64,000 nucleotides of DNA from Paraburkholderia largidicola (GCF_013426895.1 NZ_AP023175.1:1798001-1862000), one strand, 5' to 3'. Shown: positions 7,623-17,679, numbered from the stretch's first letter. Notes: generated from the letters alone by a model not told the origin. Program-made: numbers and translations.

Positions 7623-8237
7623 CTAGCCGTGAATGACGACAAGCAAAGCTTTGGCCTCGCCTTTCCCCGCGTTGCGGATCGCATGCGGCTCGTCGGCGAC
7701 GTAGCGTGCGGTGTCTGCCACCTTCAGGCGCTTCGTCGTGCCCGCCGCTTCGATATCGATAGCGCCGTGCAGGACGGTCAGATGTTCGCGCGTTCCAGGC
7801 TCGTGCGCGCTCGACACCAACGCACCACCCGGCTGCAGCGTCAGTTCGTACCATTCGAATTTCCCCGCCAGATCGATCGGCCCCCATACTCGCAACTGAT
7901 ATCGCGCGTCGTGCCCGCTCAGCGTCGGAATTTCATGCGGACCGGACACGGCAATCGGCTCGGGCGCCTTTTGCGGTGCGAATAGCGAATCGAGACTGAC
8001 GCCCAACGCATTCGTTAGCCGCCATGCGACGGCAATCGTCGGATTCGCCTTGTCGCGTTCGATTTCCGACAGCATCGATTTCGACACCCCCGCCGCGCGC
8101 GACAGGTCGTCAAGCGTCATTTTGCGTTCAGTGCGCAATCGTTGAATCTGCTCACCCACGCGCGGCGGCGCCGCCACCGACTGCGCTGCCGTGGCCGCTG
8201 TAGACGACGAACTCCTGCGCGTTCCCGAACTTGCCAT
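7623..8237 (-). CDS. Xre-family regulator with C-terminal cupin
   Basis: 204 residues: a Ser/Thr/Ala-rich leader of about 25, an HTH_3 domain at about 30-85 (IQRLRTERKMTLDDLSRAAGVSKSMLSEIERDKANPT) and a cupin_2 barrel at about 110-200. Such regulators bind DNA through the HTH and sense a small ligand in the cupin. It is divergent from kbl-tdh and the shared gap holds two TTCGA-type palindromes, so it most likely controls threonine breakdown and itself. This link is inferred from gene order. A second protein of the same architecture lies at 28107-28697. Confidence 0.85.
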   Translation of the reverse strand: MASSGTRRSSSSTAATAAQSVAAPPRVGEQIQRLRTERKMTLDDLSRAAGVSKSMLSEIERDKANPTIAVAWRLTNALGVSLDSLFAPQKAPEPIAVSGPHEIPTLSGHDARYQLRVWGPIDLAGKFEWYELTLQPGGALVSSAHEPGTREHLTVLHGAIDIEAAGTTKRLKVADTARYVADEPHAIRNAGKGEAKALLVVIHG

Positions 8238-8261
8238 TTCCTGACCTATCGATTAAAGTTG

Positions 8262-8295
8262 TTCGACATATCGAACTTTAGTTCGAAAAAACGAA
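8262..8295. promoter_or_regulatory. Two palindromes in the xre/kbl divergent region
   Basis: TTCGACATATCGAA (8262-8275) and TTCGAAAAAACGAA (8282-8295) are inverted repeats with 20-bp centre spacing, two helical turns. They sit between the regulator start (8237) and kbl (8381), the expected place for the operator of the Xre-cupin protein. Binding is inferred. Confidence 0.55.
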
Positions 8296-8380
8296 TATTT
8301 CCGATAAAACTGAAGCCGACTATAACAGGCCGCCGCGCCGCATGGTGCGCTGCAAAGCCGGCCATTCAAGGAGCCGTTTC

Positions 8381-9580
8381 ATGCGTGACCCCTTCCTCGC
8401 GCATCTGCGCAGCACGCTCGACCAGATTCGCGCCGATGGTTTCCACAAGACCGAGCGCGTGATCGCGAGCCAGCAATCGTCGGATATTCGTCTCGAGAGC
8501 GGCGCCGACGTGCTGAACTTCTGCGCGAACAACTATCTTGGCCTCGCCAATGACGCGCGTCTGATCGCCGCCGCGAAAGACGGACTCGACCAGGACGGCT
8601 TCGGCATGGCGTCGGTGCGTTTCATCTGCGGCACGCAGACCGTGCACAAGGAACTCGAACGCGCGCTGTCCGCATTCCTGAAGACGGACGACTGCATCCT
8701 CTACTCGAGCTGCTTCGATGCAAACGGCGGCCTGTTCGAAACACTGCTCGACGATAACGACGCCATCATCAGCGATGAACTGAATCACGCGAGCATCATC
8801 GACGGCGTGCGGCTGTCGAAAGCAAAGCGTTACCGCTACAAGAACAACGACCTCGCTGATCTCGAAGCGAAGCTGCGCGAAGCCGACGCAGCGGGCGCAC
8901 GCTTCAAGCTGATTGCAACGGACGGCGTGTTTTCGATGGACGGCATCATTGCCGATCTCGCGGGCATTTGCGATCTCGCGGACCGCTATGGCGCGCTCGT
9001 GATGGTCGACGATTCGCACGCGGTCGGTTTCATCGGCGAACACGGACGCGGTACGCCTGAGCATTGTGGCGTGCTCGAGCGCGTCGACATCATCACGGGA
9101 ACGCTGGGCAAGGCGCTCGGCGGCGCGTCGGGCGGCTATATCGCGGCGCGCCAGGAGATCGTCGATCTGTTGCGGCAACGCTCGCGTCCCTATCTGTTCT
9201 CGAACACGCTCACGCCGAGTATCGCCGCCGCATCGCTGAAGGTGCTTGAGCTGCTCGCCAGCGAAGAAGGCAAGCAGTTGCGCGAACGCGTACGCGCAAA
9301 CGGCGCGCGTTTCCGTCAGGCGATGAGCGCGCACGGCTTCACGCTCGTGCCGGGCGAACACCCCATCATTCCCGTGATGCTCGGTGATGCGCAACTTGCA
9401 TCGAACATGGCCGACGCGCTGCTCAAGGAAGGCGTGTACGTGATCGGCTTTTCGTATCCCGTCGTGCCGAAAGGCCGCGCGCGCATTCGCACGCAGATGA
9501 GCGCCGCGCACACGGCGGAACAGATCGATCGGGCCGTCGATGCATTCGCACGCGTCGGCCGTTCGCTTGGCGTGATCTGA
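8381..9580 (+). CDS. kbl: Glycine C-acetyltransferase (2-amino-3-ketobutyrate CoA ligase)
   Basis: 399-residue PLP enzyme of the alpha-oxoamine synthase family. It cleaves 2-amino-3-oxobutyrate with CoA to glycine and acetyl-CoA, the second step of threonine catabolism. Family marks: [17 protein letters not shown] near the N-terminus, [28 protein letters not shown] with the PLP-contacting Asp and His, and [15 protein letters not shown] with the Schiff-base lysine. Length equals the E. coli enzyme. ATG at 8381 is preceded by CAAGGAG, so it is preferred over the in-frame ATG 39 bases earlier. It forms an operon with tdh, 18 bases downstream. Confidence 0.96.
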   Translation: MRDPFLAHLRSTLDQIRADGFHKTERVIASQQSSDIRLESGADVLNFCANNYLGLANDARLIAAAKDGLDQDGFGMASVRFICGTQTVHKELERALSAFLKTDDCILYSSCFDANGGLFETLLDDNDAIISDELNHASIIDGVRLSKAKRYRYKNNDLADLEAKLREADAAGARFKLIATDGVFSMDGIIADLAGICDLADRYGALVMVDDSHAVGFIGEHGRGTPEHCGVLERVDIITGTLGKALGGASGGYIAARQEIVDLLRQRSRPYLFSNTLTPSIAAASLKVLELLASEEGKQLRERVRANGARFRQAMSAHGFTLVPGEHPIIPVMLGDAQLASNMADALLKEGVYVIGFSYPVVPKGRARIRTQMSAAHTAEQIDRAVDAFARVGRSLGVI

Positions 9581-9598
9581 AACGGGGCATCACAAGCA

Positions 9599-10627
9599 AT
9601 GAAAGCACTGGCAAAACTCGAACGCGCACCGGGCCTCACGTTGACCCGAGTGAAGAAACCCGAAGTCGGACATAACGACGTGATGATCCGCATCACGCGC
9701 ACGGCCATTTGCGGCACCGACATTCATATCTGGAAGTGGGACGACTGGGCGCAGAAAACCATTCCTGTGCCGATGCATGTCGGTCACGAGTATGTTGGCG
9801 AAATCGTCGAAATGGGTCAGGAAGTACGCGGCTTTTCGATCGGCGACCGCGTGTCGGGCGAAGGGCATATCACGTGCGGCTTCTGTCGCAACTGTCGTGC
9901 GGGACGCCGGCATTTGTGCCGCAATACCGTCGGCGTCGGTGTGAATCGCGAAGGCGCGTTTGCCGAATACCTCGTGATTCCCGCGTTCAACGCGTTCAAG
10001 ATTCCGCCTGAAATCTCCGACGATCTCGCCGCGATTTTCGATCCGTTCGGCAACGCGACGCACACGGCGCTGTCGTTCAATCTCGTCGGCGAAGACGTGC
10101 TGATCACGGGCGCGGGGCCGATCGGCATCATGGCCGTGGCGATCGCGAAGCACGTGGGCGCGCGCAACGTCGTGATTACCGACGTCAACGATTACCGTCT
10201 GGAACTCGCGCGCAAGATGGGCGCGACGCGCGCGGTGAATGTGTCGCGCGAATCGCTGCGCGACGTGATGAGCGATCTGCACATGACGGAAGGCTTCGAC
10301 GTGGGCCTCGAAATGTCGGGCGTGCCGAGCGCGTTCACGTCGATGCTCGAAGCGATGAACCACGGCGGCAAGATCGCGTTGCTCGGCATTCCGCCCGCGC
10401 AAACGGCGATCGACTGGACGCAGGTCATCTTCAAGGGCCTCGAAATCAAGGGCATTTATGGCCGCGAGATGTTCGAGACCTGGTACAAGATGGTTGCGAT
10501 GCTGCAAAGCGGACTGGATCTCTCGCCGATTCTCACGCACCGCTTCGCCGTCGACGATTACGAACGGGCGTTCGCGACCATGTTGTCAGGTGAAAGCGGC
10601 AAGGTCATTCTCGACTGGACCGTCTGA
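9599..10627 (+). CDS. tdh: L-threonine 3-dehydrogenase
   Basis: 342-residue zinc-dependent medium-chain dehydrogenase that oxidises L-threonine to 2-amino-3-oxobutyrate with NAD. It shows the catalytic-zinc region [14 protein letters not shown] with [12 protein letters not shown], the structural zinc cysteines in [15 protein letters not shown], and the nucleotide-binding glycine motif [18 protein letters not shown]. It follows kbl by 18 bases and supplies Kbl's substrate. Cytoplasmic. Nothing unusual is seen in length or motifs. Confidence 0.96.
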   Translation: MKALAKLERAPGLTLTRVKKPEVGHNDVMIRITRTAICGTDIHIWKWDDWAQKTIPVPMHVGHEYVGEIVEMGQEVRGFSIGDRVSGEGHITCGFCRNCRAGRRHLCRNTVGVGVNREGAFAEYLVIPAFNAFKIPPEISDDLAAIFDPFGNATHTALSFNLVGEDVLITGAGPIGIMAVAIAKHVGARNVVITDVNDYRLELARKMGATRAVNVSRESLRDVMSDLHMTEGFDVGLEMSGVPSAFTSMLEAMNHGGKIALLGIPPAQTAIDWTQVIFKGLEIKGIYGREMFETWYKMVAMLQSGLDLSPILTHRFAVDDYERAFATMLSGESGKVILDWTV

Positions 10628-10657
10628 CCGCGTCTCGCCGCGCGCGTACAAACAGAA

Positions 10658-11296
10658 TCAACTCGCAGCGCGCGGCCGCTCAGCCTCTGCCTGAATGATG
10701 ACGTGAATATCGTCACCCACGGCGGGGTACCACGTCGTCAGACCAAACTTCGAGCGGCTGAACTGGCCGTCCGCTGAAAAGCCGAGCGTATCGGCTTTCG
10801 TCAGCGGATCGACGCCGTAGCCATTGAACGTCACATCGAGCGTCACGGGCTGTGTCACGCCGCGTATCGTCAGATCGCCGGTCAGCTTGCCGCGCGCGTC
10901 GCCCGTGCGCTCGAAACGCGTGCTGACGAAGCGGATCTGCGGATTGCGCTCCGCATCGAGCATATCCGTCCCCTTCACCATCTTGTCCAGTTGCGGGACA
11001 TTCGTATCGATGCTCGCCGCGTCGATCGTCACCGCGACCTGGCTCTTGTCCAGCCCACCTTCCTTCCAGTCGATCTCTCCCGCCACGCGATCGAAGCGCA
11101 TCGTGAAGCGCGTGTACTTGAAGTGATCGACGTTGAACGTGACGCTCGTGTGATGCGGATCGAGCTTGTACTGGCCGACGGGCACGCGCGCTTCCGTTTG
11201 CGTGACCGTGTGCGTGACGACCTGCAACGGCGTACATGCGCCTAGCGCCGCCGTAATCGCAATCGCGGCCACGGCGCGGCGAAAAATGATGCTCAT
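10658..11296 (-). CDS. YceI-family lipoprotein
   Basis: 212 residues. The N-terminus has a signal with lipobox LGAC, so the mature protein should be lipid-anchored. The rest is a YceI lipocalin-like barrel (YKLDPHHTSVTFNVDHFKYTRF, then FNGYGVDPLTKADTLGFSADG), a fold that binds isoprenoid-type lipids in known members. The start at 11296 is chosen because AAGGA lies 8 bases upstream; two earlier in-frame ATGs lack this spacing. It is one of three YceI proteins in the window but the only lipoprotein. It converges with tdh. Confidence 0.87.
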   Translation of the reverse strand: MSIIFRRAVAAIAITAALGACTPLQVVTHTVTQTEARVPVGQYKLDPHHTSVTFNVDHFKYTRFTMRFDRVAGEIDWKEGGLDKSQVAVTIDAASIDTNVPQLDKMVKGTDMLDAERNPQIRFVSTRFERTGDARGKLTGDLTIRGVTQPVTLDVTFNGYGVDPLTKADTLGFSADGQFSRSKFGLTTWYPAVGDDIHVIIQAEAERPRAAS

Positions 11297-11414
11297 GACA
11301 CTCATCCTTTTAAAACGATTCTCGAACACGATAATGCCTGAAGCGCCGAAGTGACAGCAAATGCGAAGCGATCCCATACTTGACGAAGGAGAATGATCGT
11401 TCTACCCTTCGCGC

Positions 11415-12047
11415 ATGGCTACTCTCGACGACACGACTGGCAGCGCGCGCGAGCGGCTGCTCGACGCCGCAGAAGCGTTGATTTACGCGGGCGGCATTCA
11501 CGCAACGGGCGTGGATGCGATCGTCCGGCAATCGGGCACGGCGCGCAAAAGCTTCTACACGCATTTCGAATCGAAAGATGCGTTGGTGGCGGCCGCGCTC
11601 GCGCGGCGCGACGAACGCTGGATGAGATGGTTCATCGAAGGAACATTACGCCGTGGCAAGCATCCGCGCGCGCGCATGCTCGCCATGTTCGACGTCTTGC
11701 GCGAATGGTTCGTATCGGAAGACTTTCACGGCTGCGCGTTTCTCAACGCCGCGGGCGAGATCGCTTCACCTGACGATCCGATTCGCGTCGTCGCGCGCGA
11801 ACACAAGGAGCGCCTGCTCGAATTCGTGCGCACGCAATGCGACGAGTACGTCGCATCGACGGGCGGCGACAGTCGGCGCGCGGCGCGGCTGTCTCGGCAG
11901 TGGCTGATCCTGATCGACGGCGCGATCGGCGTCGCGCTCGTGAGCGGCGACGCCGATGCCGCGCTCGACGCACGCGCCGCAGCCGGGCATCTGCTCGATT
12001 CCAACAGTGCAAGTACCCGCTCGTCCACTGGGCGAGCGTCCACCTGA
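11415..12047 (+). CDS. TetR-family transcriptional regulator
   Basis: 210 residues. The N-terminal TetR HTH is clear ([26 protein letters not shown], then [19 protein letters not shown]). The C-terminal ligand domain resembles the TetR_C_6-like group ([21 protein letters not shown]). The last 15 residues are low-complexity Ser/Thr. It is 22 bases upstream of an NTF2-like gene in the same direction, so it may autoregulate that pair. It is divergent from the YceI lipoprotein gene. The ligand is unknown. Confidence 0.85.
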   Translation: MATLDDTTGSARERLLDAAEALIYAGGIHATGVDAIVRQSGTARKSFYTHFESKDALVAAALARRDERWMRWFIEGTLRRGKHPRARMLAMFDVLREWFVSEDFHGCAFLNAAGEIASPDDPIRVVAREHKERLLEFVRTQCDEYVASTGGDSRRAARLSRQWLILIDGAIGVALVSGDADAALDARAAAGHLLDSNSASTRSSTGRAST

Positions 12048-12069
12048 CGCAGTTCAACGAGGAACCATC

Positions 12070-12546
12070 ATGGCCGATATCGAAAGACGTCCTCCCGTCC
12101 CGCCGTTCACGCGCGAGACGGCCATCCAGAAAGTGCGCGCCGCTGAAGATGCATGGAACACGCGCGAGCCCGAGCGCGTGTCGCTGGCTTACACGCCGGA
12201 TAGCAAATGGCGCAACCGTGCGGATTTCCCCACGGGGCGTCCCGAGATCGTCGCGTTCTTGCAGCGCAAGTGGGCGAGGGAACTCGACTACCGGCTGATC
12301 AAGGAACTGTGGGCCTTCACTGACAATCGCATCGCGGTGCGTTTTGCCTACGAGTGGCACGACGATTCCGGCAACTGGTTCCGTTCGTACGGCAACGAGA
12401 ACTGGGAATTCGACGAGAACGGACTAATGGCGTTTCGCCACGCGAGCATCAACGACAAGCCGATCCGCGAAGAAGAGCGGCTGTATCGCTGGCCGCTGGG
12501 CCGCCGTCCGGACGATCATCCGGGGCTGTCGGAGCTCGGTCTGTAA
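12070..12546 (+). CDS. DUF1348 / nuclear transport factor 2-like protein
   Basis: 158 residues of the NTF2-like superfamily, DUF1348 type: [38 protein letters not shown], then [19 protein letters not shown]. These small cytoplasmic alpha-beta cone proteins often have enzyme-like pockets, but the substrate of this family is not known to me. GAGGAACC lies just before the ATG at 12070. It is 22 bases after the TetR gene and probably cotranscribed. A GC-rich inverted repeat follows the stop. Confidence 0.8.
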   Translation: MADIERRPPVPPFTRETAIQKVRAAEDAWNTREPERVSLAYTPDSKWRNRADFPTGRPEIVAFLQRKWARELDYRLIKELWAFTDNRIAVRFAYEWHDDSGNWFRSYGNENWEFDENGLMAFRHASINDKPIREEERLYRWPLGRRPDDHPGLSELGL

Positions 12547-12563
12547 TCGATAGTCATATCGAC

Positions 12564-12590
12564 GGTGAACGCGCGCGCGGCGCGTTCACC
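12564..12590. terminator. GC-rich inverted repeat after the NTF2-like gene
   Basis: GGTGAACGCG (12564-12573) and CGCGTTCACC (12581-12590) form a 10-bp stem with a 7-base loop, 17 bases past the stop. No T-run follows, so it may be a weak terminator or a protein-binding palindrome. Confidence 0.4.
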
Positions 12591-12757
12591 GGACCGTAAC
12601 CGTTTGTTCGCTATCGTCGACGTTTGCACGCGTGTTGTCGTTCCGAGCGCACACTCCATCTCACTGCAAGATTTGTGGGGTAGAGTGCGCGACTGGAGAG
12701 GAATTCGACCTAATCGCGACATTCAGACGCCGGCACGCGACCGGTTGCGGAGAGCAC

Positions 12758-13285
12758 ATGCCGTTTGGAAAGATCAAGAACAAGATTCGTCGAGCGTGCG
12801 TAGCGGCAGCGGTGGCAGGCGTTGGTTTGATGGGCGCATCGGGCGTGCAGGCGGCCGACTGGTGCAGCGGCGGCGTATGGGTCGATGCCATGCTCGGCTC
12901 CTATCACATCGACCCGGACCCGGGCACCGACTTCGAGCAGTTCAATCCTGGCCTTGGCGTCGAGTGCTGGCTCAACGGGCAATGGGCGCTGACGGCGGGC
13001 GGCTTCCGCAATTCGTTGCGTCGTCCATCGTGGTACGGCGGCGGTGTGTGGGCGCCCGAGTTCGTGCACTGGGGCTTCATCCGCCTTGCCGTGATGGGCG
13101 GCATCATCTCCGGCTACAACTACGGCAATTGGGGACTCGGCCACGATCACACGATTGGACCTGTGGCTGCGCCGATCGTGATGGTCGAGTACAAGCGCGT
13201 CGGTGCGAACTTCATTCTGATTCCGCCTATTCCTTCCGATAACCTGCCGTTCACGATCGGGTTTCAGGTGAAGGTGAAGTTCTGA
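12758..13285 (+). CDS. Exported, probably outer-membrane beta-barrel protein of unknown function
   Basis: 175 residues from ATG 12758, which follows GCGGAGAG. The N-terminus is a signal peptide (basic KIKNKIRR, then a hydrophobic stretch ending VQAAD). The mature part alternates aromatic and small residues (WYGGGVWAPEFVHWGF, YNYGNWGLG) and ends VKVKF, a terminal phenylalanine typical of outer-membrane barrels. The size and pattern recall 8-stranded barrels such as PagP, but catalytic residues cannot be assigned, so no enzyme name is given. Three iteron-like sites follow it. Confidence 0.6.
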   Translation: MPFGKIKNKIRRACVAAAVAGVGLMGASGVQAADWCSGGVWVDAMLGSYHIDPDPGTDFEQFNPGLGVECWLNGQWALTAGGFRNSLRRPSWYGGGVWAPEFVHWGFIRLAVMGGIISGYNYGNWGLGHDHTIGPVAAPIVMVEYKRVGANFILIPPIPSDNLPFTIGFQVKVKF

Positions 13286-13307
13286 GAGCGCTTCACTCGT
13301 CGTAATG

Positions 13308-13509
13308 GGTGAGGCTTTTCGGGAGTCACGCGTTCGGTGAACAGAGAACGGATCGTCGCATCACCTGAAGCGCCAAAACACCGCCATAAAGGCTCGAAAA
13401 GCGTGTCCGGCATTCAAACAGGTAGCCCCGCAACGAAGACTCGCGCATCAAAGGTGAGGCTTTGCGGGATGCCAGGCAGCAACACAACCCGCTCCCGAAA
13501 GCTCTCACC
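13308..13509. repeat. Three iteron-like sites in a 334-base gap
   Basis: GGTGAGGCTTTTCGGG plus AG (13308-13325), GGTGAGGCTTTGCGGG (13453-13468) and, on the opposite strand, CCCGAAAGCTCTCACC (13494-13509). The first starts 23 bases past the upstream stop. The last two face each other 25 bases apart. Nothing else, gene or hairpin, is apparent between 13286 and 13619. They match the origin iterons and are presumed Rep-binding sites. Confidence 0.7.
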
Positions 13510-13619
13510 TTGACGGCGCAACCGTGCCAATCCAGCGAGCACGACGATCACCGCAAGCCCGCCTGCGCCGTTCATAATCGCAGGCAACGCGACCCATCAC
13601 ATGCGGCTGAAAGGCGTCT

Positions 13620-14489
13620 ATGAACGATTCGAAACTGGACTGGAGCGACGTGAGGATCTTCCTTGCCGTCGCCCGCTGCGGCACGCTGGGCGCGGCTGCG
13701 CGCCAGCTTGGGCAGACCCAGCCGACCATGGGCCGGCGTCTGCGCGCACTCGAAGAAGCCGTCGGCCACACGCTCTTTCAGCGCACGGCGGAAGGCTTCG
13801 TACTCACCGACGAAGGTCATGCCGTGCTGACCTACGCCGAGCGCATGGAAGAAGAAGCGCACGCGTTTATGCGTTCGCTTGCGGGCAACGAGCAGCAACT
13901 AACGGGCGGACTGCGGGTGTCGTCATCGGACTGGTACGGCATTCATGTGCTAACGCCCGTGTTCGCGGGGTTTCTCGCACGTCATCCACAGATGTCGATC
14001 GAGCTGATCACCGATTCGCGTCGCTACAACCTCGCGCGCCGCGAAGCCGATCTGGTGTTCCGCATCACGCCGTTCGACGAACCCGACGTCATCCAGCGCA
14101 AGCTGATGCACATGGATTACGCGCTCTATGGACGCATCGATCTCGTCGCGCCCGTGCGCGGTGATGGCGCGGGCCAGTCGCTCATCACCATGGATACCGC
14201 GTTCGGCGAGTTGCCCGATGTCGCGTGGGTCCGGCAGATGTTGCCGAACGCGCACATCGCGTACGCCAGCAACAACCGTGGCGTACAGGCGCGCATGTGC
14301 GCCGAAGGCGGCGGCTTTGCGGTGCTGCCGTGTCCGCTCGGTGACAACACGCCGGGCCTGCGGCGCATCGATCTGGGCGAAGCGCCGCCGGGCCGTGACG
14401 TATGGCTTGGCTACCATCGCGATCTGAAACGCCTCGGGCGTCTGCGCGCATTGCTCGACGTCGTGATCGAGCGGCTCGCTAACGTATGA
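13620..14489 (+). CDS. LysR-family transcriptional regulator
   Basis: 289 residues. The N-terminal winged HTH (DVRIFLAVARCGTLGAAARQLGQTQPTMGRRLRALEEAVGHTLF) is followed by a linker helix and a substrate-binding domain from about residue 90. It converges on an oxidoreductase gene at 14512, so the usual divergent target is missing; the regulated gene cannot be named. ATG at 13620 has no strong Shine-Dalgarno but gives the expected N-terminus. Confidence 0.88.
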   Translation: MNDSKLDWSDVRIFLAVARCGTLGAAARQLGQTQPTMGRRLRALEEAVGHTLFQRTAEGFVLTDEGHAVLTYAERMEEEAHAFMRSLAGNEQQLTGGLRVSSSDWYGIHVLTPVFAGFLARHPQMSIELITDSRRYNLARREADLVFRITPFDEPDVIQRKLMHMDYALYGRIDLVAPVRGDGAGQSLITMDTAFGELPDVAWVRQMLPNAHIAYASNNRGVQARMCAEGGGFAVLPCPLGDNTPGLRRIDLGEAPPGRDVWLGYHRDLKRLGRLRALLDVVIERLANV

Positions 14490-14511
14490 ACGGGCCCGAC
14501 AACCGACACCC

Positions 14512-15498
14512 TCATTCGATTTCAACGACGATCTTGCCGCGCGCGGTGCGCTCCGTGATCGCGTCGTAGGCGCGCTCCGCCGATCCGAGATCGAAGCGGC
14601 GCGGATCGAGATGCGGCGCGAGCTTGCCTTGTTCGGCAAGGCGCGTGGCTTCGGCCAGCATCTCGCCGTGATGCGCGCGATGCTGACGGGTGAGCAACGG
14701 ATGCAGCGTGAACACACCTGAATACGTGGCCTCGCGGAACGACAGCGGCGCGAGCGCATGCGTGCCCCAGCCAAGCGCGCTCACGACATGCCCGAAATGC
14801 TTGACGGCCGCGAACGACGCATCGAGCGTCGCCCCGCCGACCGTATCGACGACGAGATCGAAGCCTGCACCCGCTGTCAGCTCACCAACATATTGTTCGA
14901 CCGTGCGCGCCGCGTAGTCGATCGGCGTCGCACCGAATCGCGCGACGAGATCCTGATCGCGCGCACTCGCCGTCGCGAAGACTTGCGCGCCGAGCGCGCG
15001 CGCCAACTGCACCGACACGTGGCCGACGCCGCCCGCTCCGCCTTGCACGAGCACGGTTTGACCCGCCTGCAAATGTGCGCGATCGACGATACCCGCATAC
15101 GACGTGATGAACGCGAGCGGCAACGCGGCGGCTTCGCGCATCGACAGATTGGACGGCTTGTGTGCGAGCAGTTGCGCATCGACGGCTGCGTATTGCGCAA
15201 GCGAACCCTGAATGCCGCCGACGCCGCCCGTCATCCCATAGACCTCGTCGCCGACCTTGAAGCGTGTCACGTCCGCGCCGAGCGCGATGACCACGCCCGC
15301 GAGATCGATGCCGAGCACGAGCGGCAACGGATGACGCGCATGCGCGGCGCTGCCCGCGCGAATCTTCGTATCGAGCGGATTGAGGCCGCTTGCGCTGATT
15401 CGCACGAGCACTTCGCCACGTGCCGGCTCGGGAATGGGCATCGTCGTCGGGACGAGGGGACCTTTGTATTGGCTGAGAACGAGGGCTTGCATGGACAT
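14512..15498 (-). CDS. Zinc-independent medium-chain (quinone oxidoreductase-like) dehydrogenase
   Basis: 328 residues of the MDR superfamily, quinone reductase branch. GroES-like N-terminus (PEPARGEVLVRISASGLNPLDTKIRAG), no zinc-binding cysteine cluster, and the NADPH motif GGAGGVGHVSVQLARALGA. It likely reduces a quinone or enone with NADPH. The start at 15498 is chosen because GGAG lies 6 bases upstream; a longer frame to 15540 has no such site. It is convergent with the LysR gene. Confidence 0.85.
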   Translation of the reverse strand: MSMQALVLSQYKGPLVPTTMPIPEPARGEVLVRISASGLNPLDTKIRAGSAAHARHPLPLVLGIDLAGVVIALGADVTRFKVGDEVYGMTGGVGGIQGSLAQYAAVDAQLLAHKPSNLSMREAAALPLAFITSYAGIVDRAHLQAGQTVLVQGGAGGVGHVSVQLARALGAQVFATASARDQDLVARFGATPIDYAARTVEQYVGELTAGAGFDLVVDTVGGATLDASFAAVKHFGHVVSALGWGTHALAPLSFREATYSGVFTLHPLLTRQHRAHHGEMLAEATRLAEQGKLAPHLDPRRFDLGSAERAYDAITERTARGKIVVEIE

Positions 15499-15687
15499 GG
15501 TGTGCTCCGGCAGAAGATGAACGCAGTTGACGGAATACATGATGTGCGAATGCAGAACCCTGGTAAATCAACGATTTAGCACGATGACCAAACAGAAATG
15601 CATGGCCGTGGACAAGCAAGTGGAAGCACGGTTCGTTACCTGGGTCTGCGAACAGAAGACAGCGTTGAGCGAGCCGCGTGACCTAAA

Positions 15688-15830
15688 GGTGAGAACTTAC
15701 GGGAGTGAGCGAAAAGCCGTCGAAGTGCGCACCATCACGAAGTGCAAGCCATTGATGGATAAGGCTTTGCGGGCATCGTCAAAGATGCTGCGAAGAGTGC
15801 GGAGCGATCAATGGTGAGAGTTTGCGGGAC
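15688..15830 (+). repeat. Two iteron-like sites in a 393-base gap
   Basis: GGTGAGAACTTACGGG plus AG (15688-15705) and GGTGAGAGTTTGCGGG (15813-15828) lie between the oxidoreductase start and the hybrid-kinase stop. A decayed third copy (GGATAAGGCTTTGCGGG, 15757-15773) and a half-site (CGGCTCACCTTT, about 15861) are also visible. The gap contains no convincing gene; the short open frames across it lack Shine-Dalgarno sites and family resemblance. Confidence 0.65.
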
Positions 15831-15891
15831 CTCGTGAAAGTGACGTCGGCGCGCACGCTTCGGCTCACCTTTGCTGCATGCGAGCTTAACG

Positions 15892-17679
15892 TCAGACAAG
15901 ACCGCTGATGTTCCGGCCGTCGCGATGCGACAGCACGTCGGCGAGCCGTTCCATTGAAACAGGCTTGGTCAGGTGATAGTCGAAACCTGCCGCGAGCGCG
16001 CGCGACTTGTCGGACTCCGACGAGTAGCCCGTCAGCGCGATCAGGAACATGTGCGCCAGCGCCTTGTTCGAGCGGATGGCGCGTGCTACTTCGAAGCCGT
16101 CCATCTCCGGCATGCCGATATCGATGATGCCCACTTCGGGTAACGTCTGCGCCGCGACCTTCAACGCATCGCGGCCGCTGCGCGCGACGATCACATCGTG
16201 ACCTTCCAGTTCGAGCAGCAGGTGCAGCGCGTCGAGCGCGTCGGCGTTGTCGTCGACGAGCAGGATACGGCTCGGCTCGGCGCTCGTAGCGGCCGGCGCC
16301 GCCGTCGCATCGTGCGCGGTGCGCGTCTCGCGGTCGAGTATCGGCAGGCGCAGCAGAACGCGCGTGCCGAGCCCGACGCCCTGGCTGTCGAGCGCAATGG
16401 TGCCGTCATGCAGTTCGATGAGCCGCTTCGCAACCGCGAGCCCGATGCCGAGTCCGCCTTCCGAGCGGCGCGCACTCGATGGCGACTGCGCGAACAGTTC
16501 GAACACGTGATCGAGCGCTTCGGGACTCATGCCGACGCCGTTGTCCTCGATGACGATCGACACCATGCCGCCCACCGCGGCCCCATCGGCTGCGCTGTCC
16601 GTTTCCGTTTGCACCCGCAGTTGCAGCGTGCCGCCCGCAGGCGTGTATTTCGCCGCGTTCGACAACAGGTTGCCGACCACCTGACTCAGGCGCACATGAT
16701 CGGCGCGTACCTGCACGGGCTGGTCCAGCCCTTCGATGACGAGGCGATGCTTGCGCGCGTCGATGTGATGCTTGAGCGCCGTGATCGCGTCGTACACGAT
16801 TTCGTTCAGCGATGTGCGGCTGTACTTGATCGCGAGCTTGCCGTGCCGCAGACGCGCCGCATCGAGCAGATCGTCCACCAGCGTGCGCAACTGGCGCATC
16901 TGCCGCTGCGCGATGGCGAGCACATCGTTGGCCTGCTCCTGGCCTGCGCACAGCACCTTGAGCGCGGCAATGGAACTGTCGATCGGTGCCATCGGATTGC
17001 GCAGTTCATGGCCGAGCATCGCGATGAATTCGTCGCGCCGGTGCGCTGCGTCTTCGAGCGCGCGCCGCGCCTGTTGTGCGGCCTCGGTTTCCGCTTCGGC
17101 GGCCTGTTGCGCGTCGAGCAGCGTGAGCGCCGCGCCCGCGAGCACGGCAAGATTGCCGAGCAGGCGCAGGTCTTCGCGATCGAAACGATGTGCATCGTGC
17201 GACGCGACCCAGATCGCGCCAAGCTGTTTCGACGCAGGGCAACGAATCGGAATCGGCGTGATGATGCCTTCCGTGATGACGGCGCCCGTGTCGCGCAGGC
17301 TCTTGAAGTAAGTGTGCGGCTCGACGAACAGCTGCGGCGCGCCGAGTTCGAGCGTCATCCCGCACGGACACTCGGCCCATGCCGTGGTTCTGCCTTCGAA
17401 GCCCGCGCAGGCGCCCGCCACCGCGCGCCAGCGGAACACGGCTGCGCCTTCGCTCGTCGTTTCGAGCAGGCTGATGCCCGCGCTGCCTGCGTGGCACGCG
17501 CCGAGTGCCGCATCGGCGATGGCTTGCAGCAAGGCGTCGCGGCGTCCCGTTTGCGCGCTTGCAACCGTGACGAGCGTGCGGACTTCGGCGGCATGATCGG
17601 GTGCGCGCGCCGGCCGGTCTTTCAGATCGTCCGTACGCAGTACGCCCGCCCGGCGGGCACTTTCGATACCGTCGCTCAT
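15892..17679 (-). CDS. GAF-containing hybrid sensor histidine kinase
   Basis: 595 residues, cytoplasmic (no membrane segment). Order: GAF domain at about 30-185, linker helix, HisKA with the phospho-acceptor His224 (AMLGHELRNPM), HATPase at about 335-450 with the N box NLLSNAAKYTP and the G boxes DNGVGM and GGLGIGLAVAKRL, then a C-terminal receiver at about 475-590 with its Asp in VGIIDIGMPEMDG and Lys in HLTKP. It probably senses a soluble or bound ligand and passes phosphate to its receiver and an unknown partner. ATG 17679 is chosen over a GTG at 17724; neither has a strong Shine-Dalgarno. No response regulator with an output domain is adjacent. Confidence 0.9.
   Translation of the reverse strand: MSDGIESARRAGVLRTDDLKDRPARAPDHAAEVRTLVTVASAQTGRRDALLQAIADAALGACHAGSAGISLLETTSEGAAVFRWRAVAGACAGFEGRTTAWAECPCGMTLELGAPQLFVEPHTYFKSLRDTGAVITEGIITPIPIRCPASKQLGAIWVASHDAHRFDREDLRLLGNLAVLAGAALTLLDAQQAAEAETEAAQQARRALEDAAHRRDEFIAMLGHELRNPMAPIDSSIAALKVLCAGQEQANDVLAIAQRQMRQLRTLVDDLLDAARLRHGKLAIKYSRTSLNEIVYDAITALKHHIDARKHRLVIEGLDQPVQVRADHVRLSQVVGNLLSNAAKYTPAGGTLQLRVQTETDSAADGAAVGGMVSIVIEDNGVGMSPEALDHVFELFAQSPSSARRSEGGLGIGLAVAKRLIELHDGTIALDSQGVGLGTRVLLRLPILDRETRTAHDATAAPAATSAEPSRILLVDDNADALDALHLLLELEGHDVIVARSGRDALKVAAQTLPEVGIIDIGMPEMDGFEVARAIRSNKALAHMFLIALTGYSSESDKSRALAAGFDYHLTKPVSMERLADVLSHRDGRNISGLV

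Noticed and set aside
7138..7887. A 249-codon leftward frame spanning the 132-residue gene and part of the Xre-cupin gene
   Set aside because: Only the last 132 codons have a Shine-Dalgarno and follow the LexA box; the rest overlaps the regulator in another frame and is GC-rich shadow coding.
13295..13560. Short open frames in the gap 13286-13619
   Set aside because: No Shine-Dalgarno or family likeness; the conserved signals there are iteron-like sites.
15527..15817. 96-codon rightward frame between the oxidoreductase and hybrid kinase
   Set aside because: It runs through two iteron-like sites, lacks a ribosome site and overlaps the oxidoreductase promoter region.
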